Assembly: GCA_015487975.1 (NCBI GenBank)
Contig: WFOS01000080.1
Coordinates: 1-36,659, forward strand
Direction of reading: 5' to 3'
Origin: Ardenticatena sp.
GTDB lineage: Bacteria > Chloroflexota > Anaerolineae > Ardenticatenales > Ardenticatenaceae
Length of the DNA: 36,659 bases
The notes under the pieces: generated by a model
The model's input: the letters and a program-made list of their open reading frames with translations, nothing else
Database searches by the model: none
Told to the model about the DNA's origin: nothing
Program-made: the position numbers and the translations under genes
In this document: positions 8,631 through 18,044 of the stretch, in pieces
How the letters are laid out: every line of letters begins with the position of its first letter
Numbering within the stretch: the stretch's first letter is position 1

Positions 8631-9932
8631 ATGGTACAAGAGTGGCTGGCGCTCATTCCCAATATTGACCTGTGGTCGCGCTTTGCACTGGCGCTCTCGC
8701 TTGGAGCGTTGGTGGGGTTGGAGCGCGAATATGCACAGCAACATGTCGCCCCAGCGCCGGCTTCGTTCGCCGGCATTCGGACCTTTCCGCTCATCGCGCT
8801 GTTGGGGGCGCTCAGCGCCTTCACTGCTGAACTGTTCAACATGCCCGCGTTCTTTGCGGTTGGATTTGGTGGGCTGGCGGTGCTGGTCGGGGTTTCGTAC
8901 GTCCGTCGCCTGGGTGATGAACGGGGGGAAGGCATCACCACCGAAATCGCCATTCTGCTGACGTTTTTGCTTGGCGGGCTCACCTTCCGGGAACAGGGAG
9001 AAATCGCCAGTGCGCTGACCGTCATCATGACGATGTTGCTCTCGCTGCGACGTAGCCTGCATGATCTGGCACGCAACCTTACCCGCGATGACCTGCTTGC
9101 AACACTGCAATTTGCGCTCATTACGGTGGTGATTCTCCCACTTCTACCCAATCGTGCGCTCGACCCCTTTGGTGTGCTCAACCCATACCGCATCTGGTTG
9201 CTGGTCGTCTTCATCTCGGGGTTGAGCTTTGGCGGGTACGTCGCCATCAAACTGTTTGGCGCAGGGCGGGCGCTCTGGTTGATGGGGTTGCTTGGGGGGC
9301 TGGTTTCCAGCACGGCTACGACGCTCACATTTGCTGGGCGTAGCCACGACAACCCCAATCTCTCGCCTGCCTTTGCAAGCGCCATCCTGCTGGCTTCGAC
9401 GGTGGTGTTCCCACGCACGCTTGTTTTGCTGGCGCTCATCGCCCCCAATTTGTTCTGGCTCGGCCTGCCCTACCTTGTTGGCTTGTTCATCGTTGGGTTG
9501 CTCACCAGTTTCGCGCTGACGTTCTGGTATCGTCCCGGCAAAGAGGAGCGCCAGTTGCAATTGCAAAACCCGTTGAACATTGTAGATGCCATCAAGTTCG
9601 CAGCGATGTTCACGCTGGTGCTCTTTCTGGTGGATGTGAGCGAAACCTATTTTGGAAACGCCGGGCTTTATCTCACCAGTATCATCGCGGGCTTTACCAG
9701 CACAAGTGCCACGGTGCTCTCGCTTGCCAACCTCGCATCGCTGGGCAACATTCCCACCAGCACAGCCCTCATTGCCATTTTGCTGGCCATCCTCTCCAAC
9801 ATTGCGTCGAAAGCCTTTCTAGCGGCCTCACTTGGCGCGCGCGCCATGCGCCGCCCGGTGCTGCTGGGGTTTGGCATTTTCTTCACCGCCAATCTCGTCG
9901 CACTGATGAGTGCCCTGAGCCTGACGCGCTAA
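8631..9932 (+). CDS. MgtC/SapB and DUF4010 domain integral membrane protein
   Basis: This 433-residue, very hydrophobic protein has about 11-12 predicted membrane segments. The first 140 residues carry the MgtC/SapB-type motif [13 protein letters not shown] with [14 protein letters not shown]. The remainder matches the DUF4010 region, with the conserved block [19 protein letters not shown] in the middle and [14 protein letters not shown] near the end. The function of this family is not settled; MgtC relatives are linked to magnesium limitation and membrane potential. The start at 8631 follows a GAGG site at modest distance. Only 28 bases separate it from the pckA terminator, so it may depend on read-through or on a promoter overlapping that hairpin. 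Confidence 0.85.
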   Translation: MVQEWLALIPNIDLWSRFALALSLGALVGLEREYAQQHVAPAPASFAGIRTFPLIALLGALSAFTAELFNMPAFFAVGFGGLAVLVGVSYVRRLGDERGEGITTEIAILLTFLLGGLTFREQGEIASALTVIMTMLLSLRRSLHDLARNLTRDDLLATLQFALITVVILPLLPNRALDPFGVLNPYRIWLLVVFISGLSFGGYVAIKLFGAGRALWLMGLLGGLVSSTATTLTFAGRSHDNPNLSPAFASAILLASTVVFPRTLVLLALIAPNLFWLGLPYLVGLFIVGLLTSFALTFWYRPGKEERQLQLQNPLNIVDAIKFAAMFTLVLFLVDVSETYFGNAGLYLTSIIAGFTSTSATVLSLANLASLGNIPTSTALIAILLAILSNIASKAFLAASLGARAMRRPVLLGFGIFFTANLVALMSALSLTR

Positions 9933-10026
9933 CTCCCACCCGACATTTGCGCCCCACGCCACCTTGCGGAGAATACCTGCCGCCCTACTCATACCCTGCA
10001 ACAAAACCACCACGGGAGGCTTGTCC

Positions 10027-10782
10027 ATGCGCATCGCACGAATTCAACACCCGCAGTTCAGCGGCCATGCCATCGTCGAAGGAGACCACTTCCGCCCCAT
10101 TTTGGGCGACCTGTTTGGCGCCTGGGTCCCCGCTGCCATCACACTCCACCGGGAAGAGGTGCGTCTGCTTGCGCCAGTACGCCCTTCCAAAATCGTATGC
10201 GTTGGACGCAACTATGCTGCTCACGCCGCCGAACACGGCGCCGAAGTTCCCAAAGAACCACTTTTCTTTCTGAAACCACCAAGTGCTGTGATTGGACCTG
10301 ACGACACCATTCACCTGACGCCGCTCAGCAACCAAGTGGAACACGAAGCCGAACTCGCCGTCGTCATTGGACAGCGTGCCCGCCACCTCACCCGCGAAAA
10401 CGCCATGTCGGTGGTCTTCGGCTACACCTGCGCCAACGATGTTACTGCTCGCGATTTACAACGCCGCGACGGGCAATGGACACGCGCCAAAGGGGTCGAC
10501 ACCTTCGCGCCGCTTGGCCCCTGGATTGAGACCGACCTGGACCCCACCGCGTGCGACGTCATCTGTCGGGTCAATGGTGAGGTGCGCCAACATGGCCACA
10601 CGCGCGACATGGTGTTCGACATTCCGCATCTGCTGGTCGCCATCACTGCCGTCATGACACTGGAACCGGGCGATGTGCTGCTCACCGGTACACCAGAAGG
10701 CGTCAGCCCAATTGTGGCCGGCGACCAAGTTGAAGTGGAAATCAGCGGCCTTGGCATATTGCGCAACGTGGTACGCGCATAA
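10027..10782 (+). CDS. Fumarylacetoacetate hydrolase family protein
   Basis: This 251-residue protein has the FAH fold of bacterial acylpyruvases, oxaloacetate decarboxylases and hydroxyhepta-dienedioate isomerases. The metal-binding acidic residues are seen at Glu107 and Glu109 ([11 protein letters not shown]) and Asp138 (CANDVTARD). The closing block [15 protein letters not shown] is typical. The frame is open from 9964, but the ATG at 10027 has a GGGAGG site 7 bases upstream. The neighbours, a membrane protein and argF, give no clue to the substrate. Oxaloacetate decarboxylase or acylpyruvate hydrolase activity is the most general expectation. Confidence 0.87.
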   Translation: MRIARIQHPQFSGHAIVEGDHFRPILGDLFGAWVPAAITLHREEVRLLAPVRPSKIVCVGRNYAAHAAEHGAEVPKEPLFFLKPPSAVIGPDDTIHLTPLSNQVEHEAELAVVIGQRARHLTRENAMSVVFGYTCANDVTARDLQRRDGQWTRAKGVDTFAPLGPWIETDLDPTACDVICRVNGEVRQHGHTRDMVFDIPHLLVAITAVMTLEPGDVLLTGTPEGVSPIVAGDQVEVEISGLGILRNVVRA

Positions 10783-10801
10783 CGAAAGCGCGCAAAACCT
10801 G

Positions 10802-10830
10802 TTGTCGCAGAGCCAAAGTTGTGCTACTCT
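10802..10830 (+). promoter_or_regulatory. Promoter of argF
   Basis: TTGTCG (10802-10807) and TACTCT (10825-10830) are 17 bases apart, and TGC precedes the -10 as an extended element. The start codon of argF is 35 bases downstream of the -10. No clear ArgR box was seen. Confidence 0.55.
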
Positions 10831-10864
10831 TGACATGACTTCTCACACATGGAGGCAAGCACCA

Positions 10865-11785
10865 ATGCGGCATTTTTTGGACATTTCAAGCCTGACACGT
10901 GACGAATTCTTCCATCTGCTCACCCTTTCACGCCGTCTCAAAGAAGAATACCAAACCTATGGTGCAAACCCGCCCATTTTGCAAGGCAAAATTCTGGGCA
11001 TGATTTTCCAGAAACCAAGCCTGCGCACGCGCGTCTCGTTCGATGTCGCTATGCTTCACCTTGGCGGGCAAGCGCTCTACCTCAGCCCCAACGAAATCCA
11101 ACTGGGGAAGCGCGAAAGCGTGCCCGACGTGGCGCGTGTGATGGGACGCTACGTCCACGTCATCATGGCGCGGGTCTTCGCTCACAGCGACGTCGAAACG
11201 CTGGCCGCCTATGCTGGTGTGCCCGTCATCAACGGCTTGTCGGATTACAGCCACCCCTGCCAGGCCCTTGCCGACTACTTGACCATGTGGGAACGCTGGG
11301 GCACGTTCGAGGGTAAAACCCTCGCCTGGGTCGGTGATGGCAACAACGTCTTACATTCGCTTCTGCATGCTGCACCGCTCGCCGGCGTGCGCGTCCAAAT
11401 CGCCACGCCCGAAGGCTACGAACCCGACCCCATGACGGTCGAAAAGGCTCGCGCGGCAGGCGTCGAAGTCGTGTTGACACACGACCCGCGCGAAGCGGTG
11501 CGCGGCGCCGATGCCATCTACACCGACGTTTGGACCAGTATGGGACAAGAAGCCGAATACGCCGAGCGCATCGAGGTCTTCACGCCCTACCAGGTGAATA
11601 GTGAGCTGGTAGCTGCAAGCGGCAACCCGGATGTCATTGTCATGCACTGCCTTCCGGCGCACCGTGGCGAAGAGATTACCGACGATGTGGCCGATGGCCC
11701 ACATGCCGTCTTGTGGGATCAGGCCGAGAACCGCCTGCACGCCCAAAAAGGGCTGCTGGTGTGGCTGTTGACCGAAGCCAACTGA
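10865..11785 (+). CDS. argF: Ornithine carbamoyltransferase
   Basis: This 306-residue cytosolic enzyme condenses carbamoyl phosphate with ornithine to give citrulline in arginine synthesis. The carbamoyl-phosphate motif SLRTR is at residues 52-56. The ornithine-type motif [11 protein letters not shown] begins at residue 261, which separates it from aspartate carbamoyltransferase. The block [16 protein letters not shown] is also standard. The ATG at 10865 has a GGAGG site 9 bases upstream, whereas the longer open frame would begin inside the preceding gene. The TPR gene follows after 39 bases, so argF probably heads the transcript that contains cdaA and ybbR. The catabolic direction (arcB) cannot be excluded from sequence alone. 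Confidence 0.94.
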   Translation: MRHFLDISSLTRDEFFHLLTLSRRLKEEYQTYGANPPILQGKILGMIFQKPSLRTRVSFDVAMLHLGGQALYLSPNEIQLGKRESVPDVARVMGRYVHVIMARVFAHSDVETLAAYAGVPVINGLSDYSHPCQALADYLTMWERWGTFEGKTLAWVGDGNNVLHSLLHAAPLAGVRVQIATPEGYEPDPMTVEKARAAGVEVVLTHDPREAVRGADAIYTDVWTSMGQEAEYAERIEVFTPYQVNSELVAASGNPDVIVMHCLPAHRGEEITDDVADGPHAVLWDQAENRLHAQKGLLVWLLTEAN

Positions 11786-11824
11786 CAAGCAAGCACCCAA
11801 CAAAGAAGCAAGACGAGGGGCACG

Positions 11825-14023
11825 GTGAGTGAAACAATCGAGCGCTACCAGCAACTTCTGGACGAAGCCAATACACTGTTGTGGGAAGGCAAGCCATCTA
11901 CCGCTGCCGAACGGTGCCGCCAGGCAATCGAACTCCGCCCGGACGACCCCACTGCCTGGATGCACCTTGGGTATGCGCTCTTCGAAGCCAATCGGCTGGA
12001 TGAATCCCTGGACGCCTACATACGCGCTGAAACCCTGCGCCCCGGCGACGTTCCGGCGCTGACCAAAATCGCCGAAATTCAAGCTGCGCTGGGGCGCACC
12101 TCTCAGGCCGTGCAAACCTTCCTCAAACTTGCCGACCGCTACATGGAACTTCGCCAGCCCGCGCAAGCCGTGCGTACCTGGCAACTCGTGCTCCGCTACG
12201 ACCCCGACAACGAGCGTGCCTTGCGCAACCTGGCCGAAGCCTATCGGCGCGGCAATCGCCCCAATCTTGCTGCACGTGCCCTCGTCACACTCGCCAAACA
12301 CTTCATCGAAGGCAGCTACACCGAGCAGGCCCTCGAGGTGCTTGAAGAAGCGCTGACGCTCGCCCCCGAAAACGACGAAGCGCGGCACCTGCTTGCCAAA
12401 CTGCGCGGCGAGGAAAGCGACGCCACCGAAGAAGCCAGCGACATCGACCACCTGCCCAGTCCCACCGAAGAAGCGGCACAACGTGCCCTGGAACGCATGG
12501 CCGAAGCCTTCTTCGAACAAGCCGAAAAAGGCCAAGGTGAAAACCTCACGCTCGAATTGAAACGCGCCAAAGCCATCGACTTACAAACGCGCGGCCTGCT
12601 GCGCGAAGCCTTGCAACTCTACACCGAAATTCTGGAAGAAAGCGAACCCGAACCCGAACTGCTCTACAACATCGGCATTCTCCATCTGGAACTCTTGCAC
12701 TACAACGAGGCCATCGAATTCCTCACCCAGGCCAGCCATACGCCCGAATACGCTGTGCCAGCCAACATCGCTCTGGGGCAAGCCTACCAGCGCATGGGCA
12801 AGTATACCGAAGCCCGCGACCATTACATGAAAGCGGTCAAACTGGTGGACCTGCAAGCCGTCGGCCGCGAGCAAGCCGACGAGATGATTCAGCTCTACGA
12901 AGGGCTGGCCGAAAGTGCCGAAGCCATTGGTGACCGCGCTGAAGCCGAAAAAATCACGCGAGCACTCTCCGAATTCCTGAGCCAGAAAGGCTGGGAAGAC
13001 AAACTGCGCGAAGTGCGCTTGCGGCTGGGCGACCTCATGGGGGAAGATGTTGCCATCAATGCCATCCTCGACAACGAGCGCTCATCTCAGGTGGTGGATG
13101 CTATCAACAAAATCGAACAATATGCGCAAGAAGGGCGACTCCGTGCTGCACTCGATGAATATTACTTTGCACTGAGTGTCGCGCCCTACTCGCTGCTGCT
13201 GCACATGCAGATTGCCGATGTTTTGCTGAAAGCTGGACGTATCGAACAAGGCATCGCCAAGCTGCTCACCATCGCCGAAGTCCAAATCGTGCAGGGCAAC
13301 CCCCGCCAGGCCATGAAAACGCTCGAACGTGTGCTCGAATATGCCCCGCTGGCGACGTCCGTTCGATCCGACCTGATTGACTTGCAAGTCAGCCACGGCG
13401 AAATCGATGCCGCATTGGAAAACTACCTGGCGCTTGCCGACGCCTACTACAACCTGGCGCAAGGCGATCTGGCGGTTGATCGCCTGCAAGAAGCCCTGCG
13501 CATCGCACCACGTGGCAGCGACCCCGTGGCATGGCAAAAGCGCATCTATCGCAAAATCGCTCACATTCACAGCCAACGCCTCAATTGGGCAAAAGCGGCT
13601 GCCGCACTGGAAGCGCTTATCGAGGTCGATCCAAGCGACGCCGAAGCCGCCACCGAACTGGCCGACCTCTACTACCGGCTCGGACACGAGGAGCATGCCC
13701 GCACGGTCATTCGCGATGTGACGGGTATGCTCAGACGCGAAGGCAAAACAGAAACAGCCATGCTCATCTGGGAACGCACCTTGCAACAACGCCCCGAAGA
13801 TATCGAGTTGCGTATCGCCATGGGCGAAGAACTGCTGGCGGCTGGCAAGACCGAAGAAGCCGCCAAAGTGTGGGAAGAATCACTGGAACCCCTTGTGAAA
13901 GCAGGGCAACGTGCCAAAGCGGCCGCCCTGTTGCGGCGCATGATTGGGCTCAAAACGAAGGACGAACAACGGTATCGTAAAATGCTCGCTGCGCTTATGC
14001 GGCAAATGCGCCACCGCAAATAA
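11825..14023 (+). CDS. Large tetratricopeptide-repeat protein
   Basis: This 732-residue protein is built almost entirely of TPR helices. Repeated patterns such as PDDPTAWMHLGYALFEANRL, PGDVPALTKIAEIQAALGR and PDNERALRNLAEAYRRGN occur from residue 35 onward, and similar units recur to the C terminus. No signal peptide or membrane segment is seen, so it is probably cytoplasmic and mediates protein contacts. The GTG start at 11825 follows a GAGGGG site closely. The gene lies 39 bases after argF and 21 bases before cdaA, which suggests co-transcription with the c-di-AMP synthase. A role as partner or regulator of CdaA/YbbR is possible from position only. Confidence 0.85.
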   Translation: MSETIERYQQLLDEANTLLWEGKPSTAAERCRQAIELRPDDPTAWMHLGYALFEANRLDESLDAYIRAETLRPGDVPALTKIAEIQAALGRTSQAVQTFLKLADRYMELRQPAQAVRTWQLVLRYDPDNERALRNLAEAYRRGNRPNLAARALVTLAKHFIEGSYTEQALEVLEEALTLAPENDEARHLLAKLRGEESDATEEASDIDHLPSPTEEAAQRALERMAEAFFEQAEKGQGENLTLELKRAKAIDLQTRGLLREALQLYTEILEESEPEPELLYNIGILHLELLHYNEAIEFLTQASHTPEYAVPANIALGQAYQRMGKYTEARDHYMKAVKLVDLQAVGREQADEMIQLYEGLAESAEAIGDRAEAEKITRALSEFLSQKGWEDKLREVRLRLGDLMGEDVAINAILDNERSSQVVDAINKIEQYAQEGRLRAALDEYYFALSVAPYSLLLHMQIADVLLKAGRIEQGIAKLLTIAEVQIVQGNPRQAMKTLERVLEYAPLATSVRSDLIDLQVSHGEIDAALENYLALADAYYNLAQGDLAVDRLQEALRIAPRGSDPVAWQKRIYRKIAHIHSQRLNWAKAAAALEALIEVDPSDAEAATELADLYYRLGHEEHARTVIRDVTGMLRREGKTETAMLIWERTLQQRPEDIELRIAMGEELLAAGKTEEAAKVWEESLEPLVKAGQRAKAAALLRRMIGLKTKDEQRYRKMLAALMRQMRHRK

Positions 14024-14044
14024 CGAAGATGCACGTTTGATGGT

Positions 14045-14926
14045 ATGGAATCACTGCAAGATGTCTGGCTCACATTGCAACGCCTCAATCCGGCTACCAA
14101 TCCGCTGGCGTTGGCCGATATTCTCATGGTGTCGCTCATCATCTACGCGGTGCTCTACTTCATGCGGGGGACACCTGTCGTCCAGCTCATCCGTGGCATC
14201 CTGGTCCTGGTAGTGGTCCTCTTCTTCCTGTCCAGCTTCACCCAGCTGACGGCACTCCGCTGGTTGATTCGCAACGCCACTCCGGCGCTCTTTTTTGCCA
14301 TACCGGTCATCTTCCAGCCGGAAATTCGGCGCGGGCTGGAACGCCTGGGGCGTGGGAGTTTCCTGTTTGGACGTTACTACGGACAAAAACCCCTCATGGC
14401 AAGCGTGGTGCAAGAAGTGGCGCAAGCCGCCAAACGTCTCAGTGAGCGCCGCTATGGCGCTCTCATCGTTTTCGAGCGTGATGTCCCGCTGCAAGACGTC
14501 ATCGAAACTGGTATGCCCATTGATTCCGCCGTCACCGCGGAATTGCTCATCACGATTTTTTACCCAGGCACGCCCCTGCATGATGGGGCTGTCGTCATTC
14601 GCAACCAACGCATTGTGGCCGCGGCTTGCGTTTTGCCCCTCGCTGCCGAAGTCCCCGACCCCCAAATGGGCACACGCCACCGCGCTGCATTAGGCATCAC
14701 CGAACAAACCGACGCGCTCGCTGTCGTCGTTTCCGAAGAAACGGGGCACATTTCGCTGGCATATAGCGGCCGCATCATCCGAAACCTGGATGAAGGGCGC
14801 CTCACGCGCTTGCTGCTGGCCTTCTACGAACCCCGCAAACGTGAACAAACCACAACCACGAAGCCCAAGCGTGAACAGGGACCCAAACCCCAATCAACCC
14901 GGCCATTCTCATCAGATGAAACATAG
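14045..14926 (+). CDS. cdaA: Membrane diadenylate cyclase CdaA (DisA_N domain)
   Basis: This 293-residue protein makes cyclic di-AMP from two ATP. Three membrane segments lie within about residues 22-90, followed by the DAC domain with both signature motifs, DGA at 180-182 (LHDGAVVI) and RHR at 211-213 (GTRHRAALG). The order membrane segments then cyclase domain is that of CdaA/DacA rather than DisA. The C-terminal tail beyond residue 265 is polar, rich in Lys, Arg, Thr and Pro. The start has no strong Shine-Dalgarno, so translation may be coupled to the TPR gene that ends 22 bases upstream. ybbR (cdaR) follows after 15 bases, the usual partner; glmM, often third in this cluster, is absent here. 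Confidence 0.95.
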   Translation: MESLQDVWLTLQRLNPATNPLALADILMVSLIIYAVLYFMRGTPVVQLIRGILVLVVVLFFLSSFTQLTALRWLIRNATPALFFAIPVIFQPEIRRGLERLGRGSFLFGRYYGQKPLMASVVQEVAQAAKRLSERRYGALIVFERDVPLQDVIETGMPIDSAVTAELLITIFYPGTPLHDGAVVIRNQRIVAAACVLPLAAEVPDPQMGTRHRAALGITEQTDALAVVVSEETGHISLAYSGRIIRNLDEGRLTRLLLAFYEPRKREQTTTTKPKREQGPKPQSTRPFSSDET

Positions 14927-14941
14927 GAACGACTGGACGAG

Positions 14942-16870
14942 ATGGGCAACGCATACAAAACGGCACTCTCCAATCTGTCATCTTTCGTTCTGTCGCTGAT
15001 TCTCGGCACCATCATCTGGATGGTTGCCGTCAGCAGCGAAAATCCCATCGTGGAAAACACCTTTCCGCCCAACAGCAGCATCCCCGTCCAGATTCGGAAC
15101 GTACCGCCTGGCTTGGTGCCATTGCTGGATACCCAGCCCACTGTCACACTGCTGCTACGCGCCCCCAGTGACGTTTGGGCGGAAATCGATGCCAGCCAGT
15201 TCGAAGCGTGGGTTGACCTGAGCGAATTGGGGCCTGGCCTGCACAGTGTGCCTGTGCAGGTGGAGCAAGCGCAGCCTCGCAACCGCCAGATTCGTATTTT
15301 GCGAGCACGCCCCGCGGAAATTCCCATCAAACTTGATCGAATCGAGGAACGCACGTTCCCCGTCGAAGTGGAAATCGTCGACCGCAATACCATTCCCCTG
15401 AGCTACGAGGTGCTTTCCCCCCAGGTTGAGCCCATGACAGTGACAGTGCGCGGTCCCAGCACCAAACTCGATACCATCGACCGTATCATTGCGCCCATCA
15501 CAATCGGTTCGGCACGTGCCACATTCGAAACACAAGCCGCGCTGGAACTGCTCGACCGCAATGGCAATACCATTCAGCAGGGCAACACGTCCACCGATAT
15601 TCGCATCGTCGAACCGCTGGATGGGCGTGTGCGCGTCATTGTGCCTATTCAGATTCGCCAGGGATATCGTGAATTGCCTGTGCAACCCCAAATCGTCGGA
15701 GAAGTCGCGCCGGGGTATTGGATCAGCGACATCGCTGTAACCCCAAAAACGCTCAGCGTGGTGGGGTTGCCTTCGGTGGTGGAATCGCTCAGCTCGACAC
15801 TCAAAACCGAGCCGCTGGATGTAACCGGTTTGCGCGATGGCATTTTTACCAAACCATTGCGCGTTCTCTTGCCCGAAAGTGTTTCGCCGCTCGAAGGAGA
15901 TGGGACGGTTGAGGTGACGGTGCGGGTAGAAGCTATCCGCAGCAGCAAACGGTTCGCTGTCAAACCCGAAGTGGTGGGGCTCGCGCCCGGGCTGGAAGTC
16001 AAACGCATTGCGCCGGAGACGATCGAGGTATTGGTGGAAGGCCCTATCAGCGCCCTGGAAAACCTGACACCAGACGAGGTCAAGGCGACGCTCGACCTGA
16101 GCAATTTGCGCGAGGGGGTGCAACTGGTTCCGCCACGTATCCGTATCACGGCGCCTCTCGCGGGGTTGCAGGTGGCATCGTATCTGCCAGAACAGGTAGA
16201 AGTGACCATCGGGGTGCAAACCAGCACGCGCACCGTGGAACGCCCTGTGAAAGTCCTCGGGTTGGCGCTCAATATGGACGTCTTTGTGACGCCCACCGTC
16301 GTGAGCATCACGCTGGAAGGCCCCACCTTTGATTTGCAAACATTGAAAGAAGAACGCATCGTCGCCAGTGTGGACGTGAGCACGCTCCGCGCAGGCGTGT
16401 ATGTACTGACACCAACCATCAGTGCACCGCCGCAGTTCAATGTGCAGGCGGTCGAACCGCCCACTGTCACTGTCCGCCTGGAACGCACAGGGTCATCATA
16501 CCGCCTCACCCCCCGCACACATGCCCAAGCAAGCCTTCCACGCGATGGACGCCTACAAGCCTCGTTGCTCGGCCAAGAGACGCCACGTTTTCCAGGCCTG
16601 CGTTTCGATCTGGCGGATAGGCTCTTTCGTCAGGCCGCCGAAGAGGTCGGTGATTGCTTGCACCGTTTGCGGGTCTTCATTGGTCAGGCCATAGCGTACG
16701 CGCAACATCAGGGCTTCATGCCAGAAAATCGAGGCAAAAGTGGTGCCGGGGCACCGTCTGCAAAAAAGGGCTTGGGCAGGCGATGCCCCGGTGCAGTTTA
16801 CAAGTCCAGGTATTCCACAATTGCGGCGATCCCCTGTCCGCCACCAATGCACATGGTCGCCAACCCGTAG
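14942..16870 (+). CDS. ybbR: YbbR-domain protein (CdaR-like) with aberrant C-terminal extension
   Basis: The first 515 or so residues form a typical YbbR protein: an N-terminal membrane anchor (about residues 10-30) and about five YbbR repeats outside the membrane, with recurring patterns such as VTVRGPSTKLDTIDRI, IEVLVEGPISALENL and SITLEGPTFDLQTL. In Firmicutes YbbR (CdaR) modulates CdaA activity, and the adjacent cdaA supports that role. After VTVRLERTG (about residue 515) the repeat pattern stops and the frame runs on for about 125 residues of non-YbbR character. These are antisense to a sigma-factor relic and then to the last 73 bases of the convergent thiolase gene. The native stop codon appears to have been lost. 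Domain call firm; the extension is likely accidental. Confidence 0.85.
   Translation: MGNAYKTALSNLSSFVLSLILGTIIWMVAVSSENPIVENTFPPNSSIPVQIRNVPPGLVPLLDTQPTVTLLLRAPSDVWAEIDASQFEAWVDLSELGPGLHSVPVQVEQAQPRNRQIRILRARPAEIPIKLDRIEERTFPVEVEIVDRNTIPLSYEVLSPQVEPMTVTVRGPSTKLDTIDRIIAPITIGSARATFETQAALELLDRNGNTIQQGNTSTDIRIVEPLDGRVRVIVPIQIRQGYRELPVQPQIVGEVAPGYWISDIAVTPKTLSVVGLPSVVESLSSTLKTEPLDVTGLRDGIFTKPLRVLLPESVSPLEGDGTVEVTVRVEAIRSSKRFAVKPEVVGLAPGLEVKRIAPETIEVLVEGPISALENLTPDEVKATLDLSNLREGVQLVPPRIRITAPLAGLQVASYLPEQVEVTIGVQTSTRTVERPVKVLGLALNMDVFVTPTVVSITLEGPTFDLQTLKEERIVASVDVSTLRAGVYVLTPTISAPPQFNVQAVEPPTVTVRLERTGSSYRLTPRTHAQASLPRDGRLQASLLGQETPRFPGLRFDLADRLFRQAAEEVGDCLHRLRVFIGQAIAYAQHQGFMPENRGKSGAGAPSAKKGLGRRCPGAVYKSRYSTIAAIPCPPPMHMVANP
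16553..16741 (-). pseudogene. Relic of sigma-70 family region 4
   Basis: The minus strand encodes about 63 residues that read as the C-terminal end of a sigma-70-type factor: LMLRVRYGL, a TVQAITDLFGGL helix, then LTKEPIRQIETQAW, matching the helix-turn-helix of region 4.2 (RLRYGL ... LTRERIRQIEAKAL in intact factors). It ends with a stop codon at 16553-16555. No regions 2 or 3 are present upstream, because the sequence there is the end of the thiolase gene in another frame. The only in-frame ATG (16708) lacks a Shine-Dalgarno site. The piece is therefore most simply a remnant, although a 52-residue stand-alone product cannot be excluded. It lies antisense within the run-on part of ybbR. Confidence 0.6.
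16746..16791. terminator. Large hairpin just after the thiolase stop codon
   Basis: The 16-base arms 16746-16761 and 16776-16791 pair with one mismatch and one G-U pair around a 14-base loop that contains six A residues (six T residues on the minus strand). There is no T run after the stem on either strand, so classical Rho-independent termination is uncertain. The position, 6 bases after the thiolase stop, fits a 3-prime end structure. Confidence 0.45.
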
Positions 16871-18000
16871 CGGCCACCACGTTCACGCAACTCGTAAAGT
16901 GCGGTGAGCGTCACACGTGCCCCCGTCGCGCCCAGTGGGTGCCCGATGCTGATACCGCCCCCATTGGGGTTGGTCTTTTCACGGTCCAATCCCAATTCGC
17001 GTTCGACAGCGAGGTACTGGGTGGCAAAGGCTTCATTGACTTCGATCACATCCATCTGTTCAAGCGTCAGGCCAGCACGTTCCAACGCCATTTTGGATGC
17101 GGGCACAGGCCCCATGCCCATGTATGCCGGATCGACCCCGGCAGTCCCCCAACTGACAAGGCGTCCCAGCGGTTTCAAACCATGCGCCTGCGCCACGTCC
17201 CACGTGGTCAGCACAAGCATACAGGCCGCATCGTTCATGCCACTGGCGTTCCCCGCCGTCACGCGGCCATTTTCACGGAAGCGAGCCGGCAAACGCGCCA
17301 GTTTTTCGAGCGAGGTATCAGGGCGAATGTGCTCGTCGTGCTCCACTACAATTCGACGCCCTTTGCGGTCGCGGACTTCGACGGGCACAATTTCTTTCGC
17401 AAGGCGCCCCGATTCACGCGCGGCGGCCGCCCGCTGGTGGCTGAGCAGGGCAAATGCATCGGCTTCTTCGCGCGTAATGCCATATTTTTCGGCAACGTTT
17501 TCAGCTGTATCGGCCATGGCACACCCACAATAGTCGTCGGTAAGCGCCGCCCAGAGCATATCCTCAACCTGCGCCGCATCGAGTTTCCACCCCTCGCGCA
17601 CGCCCCGCAGCGCATAAGGCGACATGCTCATGTTTTCTGCGCCTCCTGCCAGCACAAAAGTCGCTTCGCCAAGCATAAGTGCCTTGGCCCCCTGGACAAT
17701 GGCTTCTTGCCCAGAGCCGCACAAGCGGTTGACGGTGAGCGCTGGGGTTTCGATGGGCACGCCCGCTTTCAAGCCGACATGCCGCGCAATGTAGGCGGTA
17801 TCGCGTGCGCTTTGGATGACGTTCCCTACGAAGACGGCATCGATGGCATCGGCGGGCACACCACTGCGTTCGAGGGCTGCGCGGGCGGCAATGGCGCCCA
17901 GGTCGGTGGGGGTGATGTTGCGCAGCGAGCCAAGGAATGTCCCCACAGGGGTACGTGCCCCATCGAGAATGACGACATCTTTGGGATTGAGCGACGGCAT
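16798..18000 (-). CDS. Acetyl-CoA acetyltransferase (thiolase II family)
   Basis: This 400-residue cytosolic enzyme belongs to the thiolases, which condense two acetyl-CoA to acetoacetyl-CoA or cleave 3-ketoacyl-CoA. The acyl-accepting cysteine is Cys94 in NRLCGSGQEA, the histidine is His354 in GHPLGATG, and the second catalytic cysteine is Cys384 in CIGGGQG; NEAFA is also present. The length is typical. The ATG follows an AAAAAAAGGAGG site, one of the best in the window. A promoter lies 45-73 bases upstream. The last 73 bases overlap the run-on end of the convergent ybbR frame. Whether it acts in biosynthesis or fatty-acid degradation cannot be decided here. Confidence 0.95.
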   Translation of the reverse strand: MPSLNPKDVVILDGARTPVGTFLGSLRNITPTDLGAIAARAALERSGVPADAIDAVFVGNVIQSARDTAYIARHVGLKAGVPIETPALTVNRLCGSGQEAIVQGAKALMLGEATFVLAGGAENMSMSPYALRGVREGWKLDAAQVEDMLWAALTDDYCGCAMADTAENVAEKYGITREEADAFALLSHQRAAAARESGRLAKEIVPVEVRDRKGRRIVVEHDEHIRPDTSLEKLARLPARFRENGRVTAGNASGMNDAACMLVLTTWDVAQAHGLKPLGRLVSWGTAGVDPAYMGMGPVPASKMALERAGLTLEQMDVIEVNEAFATQYLAVERELGLDREKTNPNGGGISIGHPLGATGARVTLTALYELRERGGRYGLATMCIGGGQGIAAIVEYLDL

Positions 18001-18044
18001 TGTCCGAGCCTCCTTTTTTTGAGTGTTCTGATCGATGCAGGCCG

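Noticed and set aside
7982..9448. A 488-residue minus-strand frame across the end of pckA and the MgtC-like gene
   Set aside because: It crosses a clear terminator and two well-supported genes on the other strand, and its composition (Ser, Pro, Arg rich) is typical of an antisense frame.
11351..12535. A 394-residue minus-strand frame opposite argF and the TPR gene
   Set aside because: It spans two real genes on the plus strand; its repeated pattern is the mirror of TPR codons.
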